Below are positions 55,653-64,000 of a stretch of 64,000 bases of DNA, one piece after another. The notes beneath the pieces were generated by a model, which had not been told where the DNA came from, did no database searches, and saw only the letters and a program-made list of their open reading frames with translations. Location: contig NZ_BCTM01000017.1 of the NCBI RefSeq assembly GCF_001571285.1, positions 1 to 64,000 on the forward strand. Direction: 5' to 3'. This DNA is from Kluyvera cryocrescens NBRC 102467 (lineage in GTDB: Bacteria > Pseudomonadota > Gammaproteobacteria > Enterobacterales > Enterobacteriaceae). Each line of letters opens with the position of its first letter. Positions within the stretch are counted from its first letter, which is position 1. The position numbers were made by a program, and so were the translations under genes.

Positions 55653-56411
55653 TTATTTAATCCCGTCGGCGTTCAGGCGATCGCGGATGTGCTGCGCGCG
55701 CTCCTGTGAGCCCGGGTGATCGTCAAACATTGAGCTTTGGCGCCCGTCCTCCAGCTTCGCCAGCTTCTCAAAGCTGGTGGCAAGGCCGGTTGGGTTAATG
55801 CCGCGTTTGCGCAGCAAATCGTAGGAATAGTCGTCAGCTTCAGATTCCTGACGCTGCGAGAACTGAGAATTCACCAGCTTCTCGCCCAGATCGCCCAACT
55901 GCGACTGCGACAGGCTGCCAACGATACCGCCCGCAGAGGCCGCCGCCGCGCGCAGGGCGTTGGTACCAATGGCGACCTGCATACCTTTTTTCACGTGGCC
56001 TAACGCGACGTGGCCCATTTCATGGCCTACAACCGCTTCAACTTCGTTATCATTCATCAGGTCCATCAGACCGCTGTAAACGCGGATGCAGCCGTTGGCC
56101 ATGGCGAAGGCGTTAACGTCTTTGGCAACATAGACTTTGTAGTTCACCGGTTGGCCGTTGATATTGTCGCCAAGGGCAGCGGCAATTTTATTTAATCGTT
56201 TAACGTAGTCGCTGCCAGCCGGAGCGATGGTAGCTTTGCTGTCCATATCCTTACAGGCCTGATCGCTCAGGGCTTGCACCTGCTGATCGCTTAAGGAAAA
56301 CGCCTGCAGTGCGCCAGTACCTGAACTTAATAAGCCGTTTGAATCCATATTCTGGCAGCCGCTAAGCAGTAAAGTCGCGCCGAAAGCCAGAACTATCGCC
56401 CGTTTTTTCAT
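55653..56411 (-). CDS. loiP: Metalloprotease LoiP (YggG)
   Basis: The 252-aa M48-family lipoprotein protease cleaves Phe-Phe sites under low osmolarity. A lipobox LLLSGC gives the lipidated Cys near residue 19. The zinc motif is GHEMGHVALGH with the third ligand Glu in EADDYSYDLL. It matches E. coli LoiP in length and lies beside tktA as there. Confidence 0.96.
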   Translation of the reverse strand: MKKRAIVLAFGATLLLSGCQNMDSNGLLSSGTGALQAFSLSDQQVQALSDQACKDMDSKATIAPAGSDYVKRLNKIAAALGDNINGQPVNYKVYVAKDVNAFAMANGCIRVYSGLMDLMNDNEVEAVVGHEMGHVALGHVKKGMQVAIGTNALRAAAASAGGIVGSLSQSQLGDLGEKLVNSQFSQRQESEADDYSYDLLRKRGINPTGLATSFEKLAKLEDGRQSSMFDDHPGSQERAQHIRDRLNADGIK

Positions 56412-56679
56412 GAGAGTGCTTCCAAAGTCGTTTATCTGATAGTGCCCTGGAATGGTATTGCCAGAGTTACGCTAAGTATAAAGAATATCGTCAGTTGCGG
56501 GCGAGGGGATTACATCGGCTTAACGTCTGTTCCAGAGATTTCTGAATTCGCAAAAGGATGCTCCATGTACATGCTTTGTCGCATAGGTTACATTGTTGGC
56601 ACTTTTTTCTGGCACAGCCCGTAACGTGCGCGCCTCGTGGCGTTAGGGTACGCCTTCAACAGTCCGAACTGGAGTCAAA

Positions 56680-58671
56680 ATGTCCTCACGTAAAGAGCTT
56701 GCTAATGCTATTCGTGCGCTGAGCATGGACGCAGTACAGAAAGCCAAATCCGGTCACCCGGGTGCCCCGATGGGTATGGCTGACATTGCCGAAGTCCTGT
56801 GGCGTGATTTTATGAATCATAACCCGCAAAATCCGTCCTGGGCTGACCGTGACCGCTTTGTACTGTCTAACGGCCACGGCTCCATGCTGATCTATAGCCT
56901 GCTGCATCTCACCGGCTACGATCTGCCGATGTCTGAGCTGAAAAACTTCCGTCAGTTACACTCCCAGACTCCGGGCCACCCGGAAGTTGGTTACACCGCC
57001 GGTGTTGAAACCACCACTGGCCCATTAGGCCAGGGTATTGCAAATGCCGTAGGTATGGCGATTGCGGAAAAAACGCTGGCGGCGCAGTTTAACCGTCCTG
57101 GTCACGACATCGTTGACCACTTCACCTACGCGTTCATGGGCGATGGCTGCATGATGGAAGGCATTTCTCACGAAGTGTGCTCCCTTGCCGGTACCCTGAA
57201 GCTGGGCAAACTGGTCGCGTTCTACGATGACAACGGTATCTCTATCGATGGTCACGTTGAAGGCTGGTTCACCGATGATACCGCTAAGCGTTTCGAAGCC
57301 TACAACTGGCATGTTATCCGCGGCATCGACGGCCACGATTCTGAAGCGATTAAACGCGCAGTAGAAGAAGCCCGTGCTGTGACCGACAAACCGTCCCTGC
57401 TGATGTGTAAAACTATCATCGGTTTCGGTTCTCCGAACAAACAGGGTACCCACGATTCCCACGGTGCACCGCTGGGTGACGCAGAAGTGGCTCTGACTCG
57501 CGAACAGCTGGGCTGGAAATACGCGCCGTTTGAAATCCCGGCTGACATCTATGCTCAGTGGGATGCGAAAGCGGCAGGCCAGGCGAAAGAATCCGCATGG
57601 AATGAGAAATTCGCGGCATATGCTAAAGCCTTCCCACAGGAAGCGGCTGAATTCACCCGTCGTATGAAAGGTGATATGCCTGCAGACTTCGACGCGAAAG
57701 CGAACGAATTCATCGCTAAACTGCAGGCTAACCCGGCTAAAATTGCCAGCCGTAAAGCTTCTCAGAACGCTATCGAAGCGTTTGGTCCTCTGCTGCCTGA
57801 GTTCCTCGGCGGTTCTGCTGACCTGGCGCCGTCTAACCTGACTATCTGGTCTGGTTCTAAGCCGATTAACGAAGACATCGCGGGTAACTATATCCATTAC
57901 GGTGTGCGTGAATTCGGTATGACCGCGATTGCTAACGGTATCTCTCTGCACGGCGGCTTCCTGCCATACACCTCAACCTTCCTGATGTTCGTTGAATACG
58001 CACGTAATGCCGTGCGTATGGCTGCACTGATGAAGAAACGTCAGGTGATGGTTTATACCCACGACTCCATCGGTCTGGGCGAAGATGGCCCAACTCACCA
58101 GCCGGTAGAGCAGGTTGCTTCTCTGCGCGTGACGCCGAACATGTCTACCTGGCGTCCATGTGACCAGGTTGAATCCGCGGTCGCGTGGAAATATGGCGTA
58201 GAGCGTCAGGACGGCCCTACCGCGCTGATCCTCTCCCGTCAGAACCTGGCACAGCAGGAACGTACTGAAGAGCAGCTGGCGAACATCGCTCGCGGTGGCT
58301 ACGTGCTGAAAGATTGCGCAGGTCAGCCTGAGCTTATCTTCATCGCGACCGGTTCTGAGGTTGAGCTGGCGGTTGCCGCTTACGAAAAACTGACTGCCGA
58401 AGGCGTGAAGGCGCGCGTGGTTTCCATGCCGTCTACTGACGCATTCGACAAGCAGGACGCGGCGTACCGTGAATCCGTGCTGCCAAAAGCCGTTTCCGCT
58501 CGCGTGGCAGTAGAAGCGGGTATCGCTGACTACTGGTTCAAATACGTAGGTCTGAACGGCGCTATCGTCGGTATGACCACCTTCGGCGAGTCTGCTCCGG
58601 CAGAACTGCTGTTCGAAGAGTTCGGCTTCACCGTTGACAACGTGGTCGCGAAAGCCAAAGCGCTGCTGTAA
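56680..58671 (+). CDS. tktA: Transketolase TktA
   Basis: The 663-aa ThDP enzyme transfers two-carbon units in the pentose phosphate pathway. The N-terminal PP domain shows [12 protein letters not shown] and the Mg/ThDP segment DDNGISIDG; the Pyr domain has [19 protein letters not shown]. It is nearly identical to E. coli TktA in length and start ([20 protein letters not shown]). Confidence 0.98.
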   Translation: MSSRKELANAIRALSMDAVQKAKSGHPGAPMGMADIAEVLWRDFMNHNPQNPSWADRDRFVLSNGHGSMLIYSLLHLTGYDLPMSELKNFRQLHSQTPGHPEVGYTAGVETTTGPLGQGIANAVGMAIAEKTLAAQFNRPGHDIVDHFTYAFMGDGCMMEGISHEVCSLAGTLKLGKLVAFYDDNGISIDGHVEGWFTDDTAKRFEAYNWHVIRGIDGHDSEAIKRAVEEARAVTDKPSLLMCKTIIGFGSPNKQGTHDSHGAPLGDAEVALTREQLGWKYAPFEIPADIYAQWDAKAAGQAKESAWNEKFAAYAKAFPQEAAEFTRRMKGDMPADFDAKANEFIAKLQANPAKIASRKASQNAIEAFGPLLPEFLGGSADLAPSNLTIWSGSKPINEDIAGNYIHYGVREFGMTAIANGISLHGGFLPYTSTFLMFVEYARNAVRMAALMKKRQVMVYTHDSIGLGEDGPTHQPVEQVASLRVTPNMSTWRPCDQVESAVAWKYGVERQDGPTALILSRQNLAQQERTEEQLANIARGGYVLKDCAGQPELIFIATGSEVELAVAAYEKLTAEGVKARVVSMPSTDAFDKQDAAYRESVLPKAVSARVAVEAGIADYWFKYVGLNGAIVGMTTFGESAPAELLFEEFGFTVDNVVAKAKALL

Positions 58672-58689
58672 TTTTCAGGCAGTGGAAGA

Positions 58690-58718
58690 CGGGTCGCTCA
58701 GGCGGCCCGTTTTTTTTG
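58690..58718 (+). terminator. Terminator after tktA
   Basis: CGGGTCGC-TCAG-GCGGCCCG forms an 8-bp stem followed by eight T. Confidence 0.85.
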
Positions 58719-58899
58719 CCGGAACGAAAGGCGAGGGACGTCTCGTGCTGGCAACAAGGTAGTCGTGTTCATGATATGGATGCGATTAATCCGTTTTCAG
58801 ATAGAAATCCAGATTTACGCAGCAGCAATAAAGTTATCTTGCTACGCTTATGGCCAATTCTGGGATGTGGAATAAATTGGGCTTCTCATTGCGTAAAAA

Positions 58900-58915
58900 T
58901 GTGACGTAAGTCAGA
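58900..58915. promoter_or_regulatory. CRP site upstream of epd
   Basis: TGTGACGTAAGTCAGA matches TGTGAnnnnnnTCACA at nine of ten fixed positions, about 200 bp before epd. In E. coli epd is a known CRP target. The rest of the 437-base tktA-epd gap shows only the tktA terminator and the Cra site; E. coli carries yggP-yggF-yggDC-cmtAB here and they are absent. Confidence 0.55.
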
Positions 58916-58972
58916 TAACCGCTTTCTCTGGCTGGACAATCATTCCTTTTATTCCGCGTTTCGCTTATTCTA

Positions 58973-58988
58973 GCTGAAGCGTTTCAGT
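58973..58988. promoter_or_regulatory. Cra (FruR) operator upstream of epd
   Basis: GCTGAAGCGTTTCAGT fits the Cra consensus with the palindromic core TGAAGCGTTTCA. It lies 121 bp before the epd ATG. Cra represses the epd-pgk-fbaA operon in E. coli. Confidence 0.75.
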
Positions 58989-59108
58989 TGGCAGTTTGTT
59001 CGACATTTAACCAATCAGTCACTGTTTGTGGCGGGTAAGGTTTCCCAGAACTCGTGGCTGCATTACTCTGTGAGCCACTTTGCTTCGGGATAACCTTGCA
59101 GGAGACCT

Positions 59109-60137
59109 ATGACCGTACGCGTAGCGATTAATGGCTTCGGTCGCATTGGACGTAACGTGGTTCGTGCTTTGTATGAATCCGGACGCCGTGCGGAAATCAC
59201 CGTAGTGGCTATCAACGAACTGGCCGATGCTGCCGGCATCGCGCATTTGTTGAAGTATGACACCAGTCATGGGCGCTTTGCCTGGGATGTCCGCCAGGAG
59301 CGAGAACAGCTCTATGTTGGCGATGATTCCATCCGTCTTCTGCACGAGCGTTCAATAGACGCGCTCCCCTGGCGTGAACTGTCGGTTGATGTGGTGTTGG
59401 ACTGTACCGGCGTATACGGTACGCGCGAAGACGGCGAAGCGCATATTGCCGCTGGCGCGAAGAAGGTGCTCTTTTCACATCCTGGCAGCAACGATCTCGA
59501 CGCGACCGTTGTGTTTGGCGTTAACCAACACGAACTGCGCGCGGAACACCGCATTGTTTCCAATGCCTCCTGTACCACCAACTGCATCATTCCCGTCATC
59601 AAATTGTTAGATGATGCCTATGGCATTGAGTCCGGTACGGTCACGACTATCCATTCCGCGATGCATGACCAGCAGGTGATTGATGCCTATCACCCGGATT
59701 TACGCCGCACGCGCGCGGCAAGTCAGTCCATTATCCCGGTAGATACTAAACTTGCAGCGGGTATTGCCCGTATTTTCCCGCAGTTTAGCGACCATTTTGA
59801 AGCGATTGCAGTGCGCGTACCCACCATCAACGTGACGGCGATTGACCTAAGCGTGACGGTGAAGAAGCCGGTAAAAGCCCATGAAGTCAACCAGTTGCTG
59901 CAAAAAGCAGCACAGGGTACATTTCATGGTATAGTTGACTATACGGAATTACCGTTGGTCTCGACTGATTTTAATCACGATCCGCACAGCGCCATTGTTG
60001 ATGGCACGCAGACGCGGGTCAGTGGAGCACATCTGATCAAAACGCTGGTCTGGTGTGATAACGAATGGGGCTTTGCTAACCGAATGCTCGACACGACGTT
60101 AGCAATGGCAGCTATTGGTTTCAGGCTCGACGCTTGA
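59109..60137 (+). CDS. epd: Erythrose-4-phosphate dehydrogenase Epd
   Basis: The 342-aa GAPDH-fold enzyme oxidises erythrose 4-phosphate to 4-phosphoerythronate for PLP synthesis. The NAD motif [16 protein letters not shown] and the active site ASCTTNCI with catalytic Cys near residue 155 are present. The group [19 protein letters not shown] separates it from GapA. It leads epd-pgk-fbaA. Confidence 0.96.
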   Translation: MTVRVAINGFGRIGRNVVRALYESGRRAEITVVAINELADAAGIAHLLKYDTSHGRFAWDVRQEREQLYVGDDSIRLLHERSIDALPWRELSVDVVLDCTGVYGTREDGEAHIAAGAKKVLFSHPGSNDLDATVVFGVNQHELRAEHRIVSNASCTTNCIIPVIKLLDDAYGIESGTVTTIHSAMHDQQVIDAYHPDLRRTRAASQSIIPVDTKLAAGIARIFPQFSDHFEAIAVRVPTINVTAIDLSVTVKKPVKAHEVNQLLQKAAQGTFHGIVDYTELPLVSTDFNHDPHSAIVDGTQTRVSGAHLIKTLVWCDNEWGFANRMLDTTLAMAAIGFRLDA

Positions 60138-60176
60138 GCGTCGACAAAACTTTAAGTATCAACGAGAGGATTCACC

Positions 60177-61340
60177 ATGTCTGTAATTAAGATGACCGAT
60201 CTGGATCTGGCTGGTAAACGCGTTTTCATCCGTGCGGACCTGAACGTACCAGTTAAAGAAGGGAAAGTAACCAGCGACGCGCGTATCCGTGCATCTCTGC
60301 CGACCATTGAGCTGGCTCTGAAGCAGGGCGCTAAAGTAATGGTCACTTCTCACCTGGGTCGTCCGACCGAAGGCGAGTACAACGAAGAATTCTCTCTGCT
60401 GCCGGTTGTTAATTATCTGAAAGACAAACTGTCTGCTCCAGTACGTCTGGTAAAAGATTACCTGGACGGCGTTGAAGTTGCTGCCGGTGAGCTGGTGGTT
60501 CTGGAAAACGTTCGCTTCAACAAAGGCGAGAAGAAAGACGACGAAGCGCTGTCTAAAAAATATGCCGCACTGTGCGACGTATTCGTGATGGATGCATTCG
60601 GTACCGCACACCGTGCACAGGCTTCTACTCACGGTATCGGCAAATTTGCTGACGTCGCTTGTGCAGGTCCACTGCTGGCCGCTGAGCTGGACGCACTGGG
60701 TAAAGCACTGAAAGAACCAGCACGCCCAATGGTTGCTATCGTTGGTGGTTCTAAAGTTTCTACCAAACTGACCGTTCTGGACTCCCTGTCTAAAATCGCT
60801 GACCAGCTGATCGTTGGTGGTGGTATTGCAAACACCTTCGTTGCTGCACAAGGCCACAACGTCGGTAAATCCCTGTACGAAGCGGACCTGGTTGACGAAG
60901 CCAAACGCCTGCTGACCACCTGTGATATCCCAGTCCCAACTGACGTTCGCGTTGCCACTGAGTTCTCTGAAACTGCGACCGCAACCCTGAAATCTGTTAA
61001 CGACATCAAAGATGAAGAGCAGATTCTGGACCTGGGCGACGTTTCTGCACAGAAACTGGCTGACATCCTGAAAAACGCGAAAACCATTCTGTGGAATGGT
61101 CCGGTTGGCGTGTTCGAATTCCCTAACTTCCGTAAAGGGACTGAAATCGTGGCTAACGCTATCGCAGACAGCGAAGCGTTCTCCATCGCAGGCGGCGGCG
61201 ATACTCTGGCTGCTATCGACCTGTTCGGTATTTCTGACAAAATCTCCTACATCTCTACTGGCGGCGGCGCATTCCTCGAATTCGTGGAAGGCAAAGTACT
61301 GCCAGCAGTAGCAATGCTCGAAGAGCGCGCTAAGAAGTAA
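60177..61340 (+). CDS. pgk: Phosphoglycerate kinase Pgk
   Basis: The 387-aa glycolytic enzyme shows [16 protein letters not shown] at the N-terminus, [16 protein letters not shown], and the nucleotide loop [13 protein letters not shown] near the C-terminus. It matches E. coli Pgk. Codon choice is that of a highly expressed gene. Confidence 0.98.
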   Translation: MSVIKMTDLDLAGKRVFIRADLNVPVKEGKVTSDARIRASLPTIELALKQGAKVMVTSHLGRPTEGEYNEEFSLLPVVNYLKDKLSAPVRLVKDYLDGVEVAAGELVVLENVRFNKGEKKDDEALSKKYAALCDVFVMDAFGTAHRAQASTHGIGKFADVACAGPLLAAELDALGKALKEPARPMVAIVGGSKVSTKLTVLDSLSKIADQLIVGGGIANTFVAAQGHNVGKSLYEADLVDEAKRLLTTCDIPVPTDVRVATEFSETATATLKSVNDIKDEEQILDLGDVSAQKLADILKNAKTILWNGPVGVFEFPNFRKGTEIVANAIADSEAFSIAGGGDTLAAIDLFGISDKISYISTGGGAFLEFVEGKVLPAVAMLEERAKK

Positions 61341-61349
61341 GCCATTTAA

Positions 61350-61367
61350 GGGCAGGGCAACCTGCCC
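61350..61367 (+). terminator. Hairpin between pgk and fbaA
   Basis: GGGCAGG-GCAA-CCTGCCC is a perfect 7-bp stem with no U tract. It is more likely an RNA-processing or stabilising element within the operon than a full stop. Confidence 0.45.
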
Positions 61368-61427
61368 AGTTATTCACGCGCTTTAGGGCGCGCCCCTTTC
61401 CAAGGCCGAAGATACAGGACTCGTAAC

Positions 61428-62507
61428 ATGTCTAAAATTTTTGATTTCGTAAAACCAGGCGTAATCACTGGTGATGACGTACAGAAAGTTTTCCAGGTAG
61501 CAAAAGAAAACAACTTTGCTCTGCCAGCCGTTAACTGCGTCGGTACTGATTCCATCAACGCCGTACTGGAAACCGCAGCAAAAGTTAAAGCACCGGTTAT
61601 CGTACAGTTCTCCAACGGCGGCGCTGCGTTCATCGCAGGCAAAGGCGTGAAAACTGACGTTCCTCAGGGTGCAGCAATCCTGGGCGCTATCTCTGGTGCG
61701 CACCACGTTCACCAGATGGCTGAGCACTACGGTGTTCCAGTTATCCTGCATACCGACCACTGTGCGAAGAAACTGCTGCCGTGGATCGACGGTCTGCTGG
61801 ACGCAGGTGAAAAACACTTTGCCGCTACCGGTAAACCGCTGTTCTCTTCCCACATGATTGACCTGTCCGAAGAGTCCCTGCACGAAAACATCGAAATCTG
61901 CTCCAAGTACCTGTCCCGCATGTCCAAAATGGGCATGACTCTGGAAATCGAACTGGGTTGCACCGGCGGTGAAGAAGACGGCGTGGACAACAGCCACATG
62001 GACGCTTCTGCACTGTACACTCAGCCAGAAGACGTTGATTACGCTTACACCGAGCTGAGCAAAATCAGCCCACGTTTCACCATCGCGGCTTCCTTCGGTA
62101 ACGTACACGGCGTGTACAAACCAGGTAACGTGGTTCTGACCCCAACTATTCTGCGTGATTCTCAGGACTATGTTTCTAAGAAACATAACCTGCCGCACAA
62201 CAGCCTGAACTTCGTCTTCCACGGCGGTTCCGGTTCTTCTGCTCAGGAAATCAAAGACTCCGTAAGCTACGGCGTAGTGAAAATGAACATCGATACCGAT
62301 ACCCAGTGGGCAACTTGGGAAGGTATCCTGAACTACTACAAAGAAAACGAAGCTTACCTGCAGGGTCAGCTGGGCAACCCGAAAGGCGAAGACCAGCCGA
62401 ACAAGAAATACTACGATCCACGCGTATGGCTGCGTGCCGCTCAGACCTCTATGATCGCCCGTCTGGAACAGGCTTTCTCTGAGCTGAACGCGAAAGACGT
62501 TCTGTAA
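61428..62507 (+). CDS. fbaA: Class II fructose-bisphosphate aldolase FbaA
   Basis: The 359-aa zinc aldolase has LHTDHCAKKLLPWIDGL with the catalytic Asp and a zinc His, ELGCTGGEEDGVDNS, and the second zinc His in FVFHGGSGSSAQEI. It is near-identical to E. coli FbaA. Confidence 0.98.
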   Translation: MSKIFDFVKPGVITGDDVQKVFQVAKENNFALPAVNCVGTDSINAVLETAAKVKAPVIVQFSNGGAAFIAGKGVKTDVPQGAAILGAISGAHHVHQMAEHYGVPVILHTDHCAKKLLPWIDGLLDAGEKHFAATGKPLFSSHMIDLSEESLHENIEICSKYLSRMSKMGMTLEIELGCTGGEEDGVDNSHMDASALYTQPEDVDYAYTELSKISPRFTIAASFGNVHGVYKPGNVVLTPTILRDSQDYVSKKHNLPHNSLNFVFHGGSGSSAQEIKDSVSYGVVKMNIDTDTQWATWEGILNYYKENEAYLQGQLGNPKGEDQPNKKYYDPRVWLRAAQTSMIARLEQAFSELNAKDVL

Positions 62508-62527
62508 GAAAAGACCGACTTTTCGGC

Positions 62528-62557
62528 AAAAGCCCGCCTTCTGGCGGGCTTTTTTAT
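62528..62557 (+). terminator. Terminator after fbaA
   Basis: AGCCCGCC-TTCT-GGCGGGCT with a following T run is a classical intrinsic terminator. Confidence 0.92.
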
Positions 62558-62684
62558 TGTCTTTTCAATGTTATGGTCAGGCATGGAAATGTGATCAATT
62601 TGGCAAAATGCTAATTTTTTGTTTACTCTTTATACCTGCCTGTACTTTTACAGGCCGCTTTTTGTTTCCCATAAGGAATATTGA

Positions 62685-63548
62685 ATGGAAGATTTAAACG
62701 TTGTCGATAGCATAAATGGCGCTGGCTCCTGGCTGGTGCGTAATCAGGAATTACTGCTGAGTTATGCCGTCAATATCGTTGCGGCAATTGCCATCATTAT
62801 CGTCGGGATGATTGCGGCGCGCATTGTGTCGAATACCGTCAACCGTCTGATGCTGGCGCGTAAAATTGATGCGACCGTGGCGGATTTCCTTTCCGCGCTG
62901 GTGCGCTATGCGGTTATCGCCTTTACGCTGATTGCCGCGCTGGGTCGCGTGGGCGTGCAGACGGCGTCGGTTATCGCCGTACTGGGTGCCGCCGGTTTGG
63001 CCGTTGGTTTGGCGCTACAAGGGTCGCTTTCCAACCTGGCTGCGGGCGTGCTGCTGGTTATGTTCCGTCCATTCCGTGCCGGTGAGTATGTGGACCTGGG
63101 TGGCGTCGCAGGGACGGTGCTGAGCGTGCAGATTTTCTCCACGACCATGCGTACCGTTGATGGCAAAATTGTGGTTATCCCGAACGGTAAAATTATCGCT
63201 GGGAACATTATCAACTTCTCTCGTGAGCCAGCGCGTCGCAATGAATTTATTATCGGCGTTTCCTACGATGCGGATATTGATCAGGTTAAGCAGATCCTGA
63301 CGCGGATCCTGGAGGCGGATAACCGCATTCTGAAAGACCGTGATATTACCGTGCGTTTAAATGAACTGGCACCGTCGTCCGTGAATTTTGTGGTTCGTGC
63401 CTGGAGCCTGAGCGGTGATCTGCAAAACGTCTACTGGGATGTGCTGGAACAGATTAAGCGCGAGTTTGATGCAAACGGAATCAGTTTTCCTTACCCGCAG
63501 CTCGATGTGAATATGAAGCCGGTAAACGCGCAGAATGAATCGGCGTAA
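62685..63548 (+). CDS. mscS: Small-conductance mechanosensitive channel MscS
   Basis: The 287-aa inner-membrane channel has three helices: about 28-50, 65-90, and the pore helix with [21 protein letters not shown]. The cytoplasmic vestibule holds [16 protein letters not shown] and [15 protein letters not shown]. It releases solutes on hypoosmotic shock. Length fits E. coli MscS (286). Confidence 0.97.
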   Translation: MEDLNVVDSINGAGSWLVRNQELLLSYAVNIVAAIAIIIVGMIAARIVSNTVNRLMLARKIDATVADFLSALVRYAVIAFTLIAALGRVGVQTASVIAVLGAAGLAVGLALQGSLSNLAAGVLLVMFRPFRAGEYVDLGGVAGTVLSVQIFSTTMRTVDGKIVVIPNGKIIAGNIINFSREPARRNEFIIGVSYDADIDQVKQILTRILEADNRILKDRDITVRLNELAPSSVNFVVRAWSLSGDLQNVYWDVLEQIKREFDANGISFPYPQLDVNMKPVNAQNESA

Positions 63549-63592
63549 TATAGCCGCGCGATCGCCGGGTCAGTAAGAGGCGAACAACGATC

Positions 63593-63622
63593 AATGGCTT
63601 CTTTCGGGAGGCCATTTTTTTT
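63593..63622 (+). terminator. Terminator after mscS
   Basis: AATGGC...GCCATT with an inner TTC/GGA-type pairing is followed by eight T. The following 246 bases up to the last gene show no feature I can name. Confidence 0.7.
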
Positions 63623-63868
63623 AAGTGATATTCACGATGACGATAAGTTTTATTGAATGAATTTTCAGCGGTGATATTGGCAGAAGAAAGTTTACTTCTG
63701 TATTGATAATGCGTGCTGCTGCAATAGTCGTCAGGTTTTAAAGCCAGTACACTCTTTGCGGAAGTTGCACAACATTACCGCGAATGAATCAGCGCTTGCC
63801 GTTTGAGCTTGTTTTAATTCCCAAGGCCTGGCCACAGGCGCTGAATTCGTGAAAACATAAAATAATGA

Positions 63869-64000
63869 ATGACAGTCACTGAAATGTTTATTCCGAAAGC
63901 TTACTTACTCAACCAGACTTACAAAAAACATCGTTCCGATCTGTCTCAGCGTATCGCTAATGAGAAAGCGCTGATCTCTGGAGACCTGGTACGTTTGTTA
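63869..64000 (+). CDS. Unrecognised partial gene at the window edge
   Basis: An open frame of 44 codons runs off the right edge (MTVTEMFIPKAYLLNQTYKK...). A second Met lies at 63884. The N-terminus is mildly basic (KKHRSDLSQR) and shows no signal peptide or motif I know. E. coli has argO in this position, which this does not resemble. No strong ribosome site is visible, so the start is uncertain. Confidence 0.4.
   Translation, partial: MTVTEMFIPKAYLLNQTYKKHRSDLSQRIANEKALISGDLVRLL

Noticed and set aside
57025..57951. 308-codon open frame antisense to tktA
   Set aside because: Opposite a certain gene with strong codon bias; no supporting signal.
58716..58904. 62-codon open frame between tktA and epd
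   Set aside because: Begins within 6 nt of the tktA terminator, no ribosome site, no motif.

Overview
The window is a chromosomal segment of an enterobacterium. Long stretches keep the E. coli K-12 gene order and near-identical proteins. Several inserted catabolic blocks point to the Klebsiella/Raoultella/Enterobacter group; the species cannot be fixed from the sequence alone. There are no rRNA genes, IS elements, integrases or CRISPR arrays.

Layout. (1) 1-3466: tRNA-Phe, yqgA and speC. (2) 3503-13486: a citrate block absent from this place in E. coli. It holds a CitA/CitB-type two-component system divergent from a 2-hydroxycarboxylate carrier, an FAH-family enzyme and the full citrate lyase set citCDEFXG. 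(3) 13606-19558: nupG, mltC, yggX, mutY / trmB, yggL, yggN. (4) 19617-22453: a TRAP transporter (P, Q, M) where E. coli has ansB-yggM. (5) 22764-27086: yggS, yggT, yggU, rdgB, hemW / yggR. (6) 27587-28255: a CsgD-like LuxR-type regulator with no curli genes nearby. (7) 28404-32725: rsmE, gshB, yqgE, ruvX, endA, sprT. (8) 32802-39589: galP, metK, yqgB, speA, speB. (9) about 39593-55264: a catabolic island of about 16 kb between speB and loiP. (10) 55653-63548: loiP, tktA, epd, pgk, fbaA, mscS, then an unrecognised partial gene at the right edge.

The citrate block looks self-contained: sensing (CitAB), uptake, cleavage to oxaloacetate and acetate by citrate lyase, and cofactor synthesis (CitC, CitX, CitG). 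It has no OadGAB oxaloacetate decarboxylase; the FAH-family protein is a candidate substitute.

The island is the most unusual part. On the + strand it encodes a Rieske ferredoxin, a small conserved protein, a Rieske oxygenase alpha subunit, a short-chain dehydrogenase, an IclR regulator, an extradiol-type VOC dioxygenase, a ferredoxin reductase, an MFS carrier, a cupin, an alpha/beta hydrolase, a second (atypical) short-chain dehydrogenase, an aspartate-dehydrogenase-like protein, an aldehyde dehydrogenase and a ThDP enzyme. It is flanked by a divergent MFS carrier and an OprD-type porin. The gene set implies oxidative attack on, and cleavage of, a ring (or a related oxygenation) followed by a non-standard lower pathway. 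The substrate cannot be named. Three copies of the palindrome GTTTCATATATGAAAC in the divergent promoter region are candidate operators for the IclR protein. The divergent MFS gene has a probable +1 frameshift in a run of seven C that makes it read into speB.
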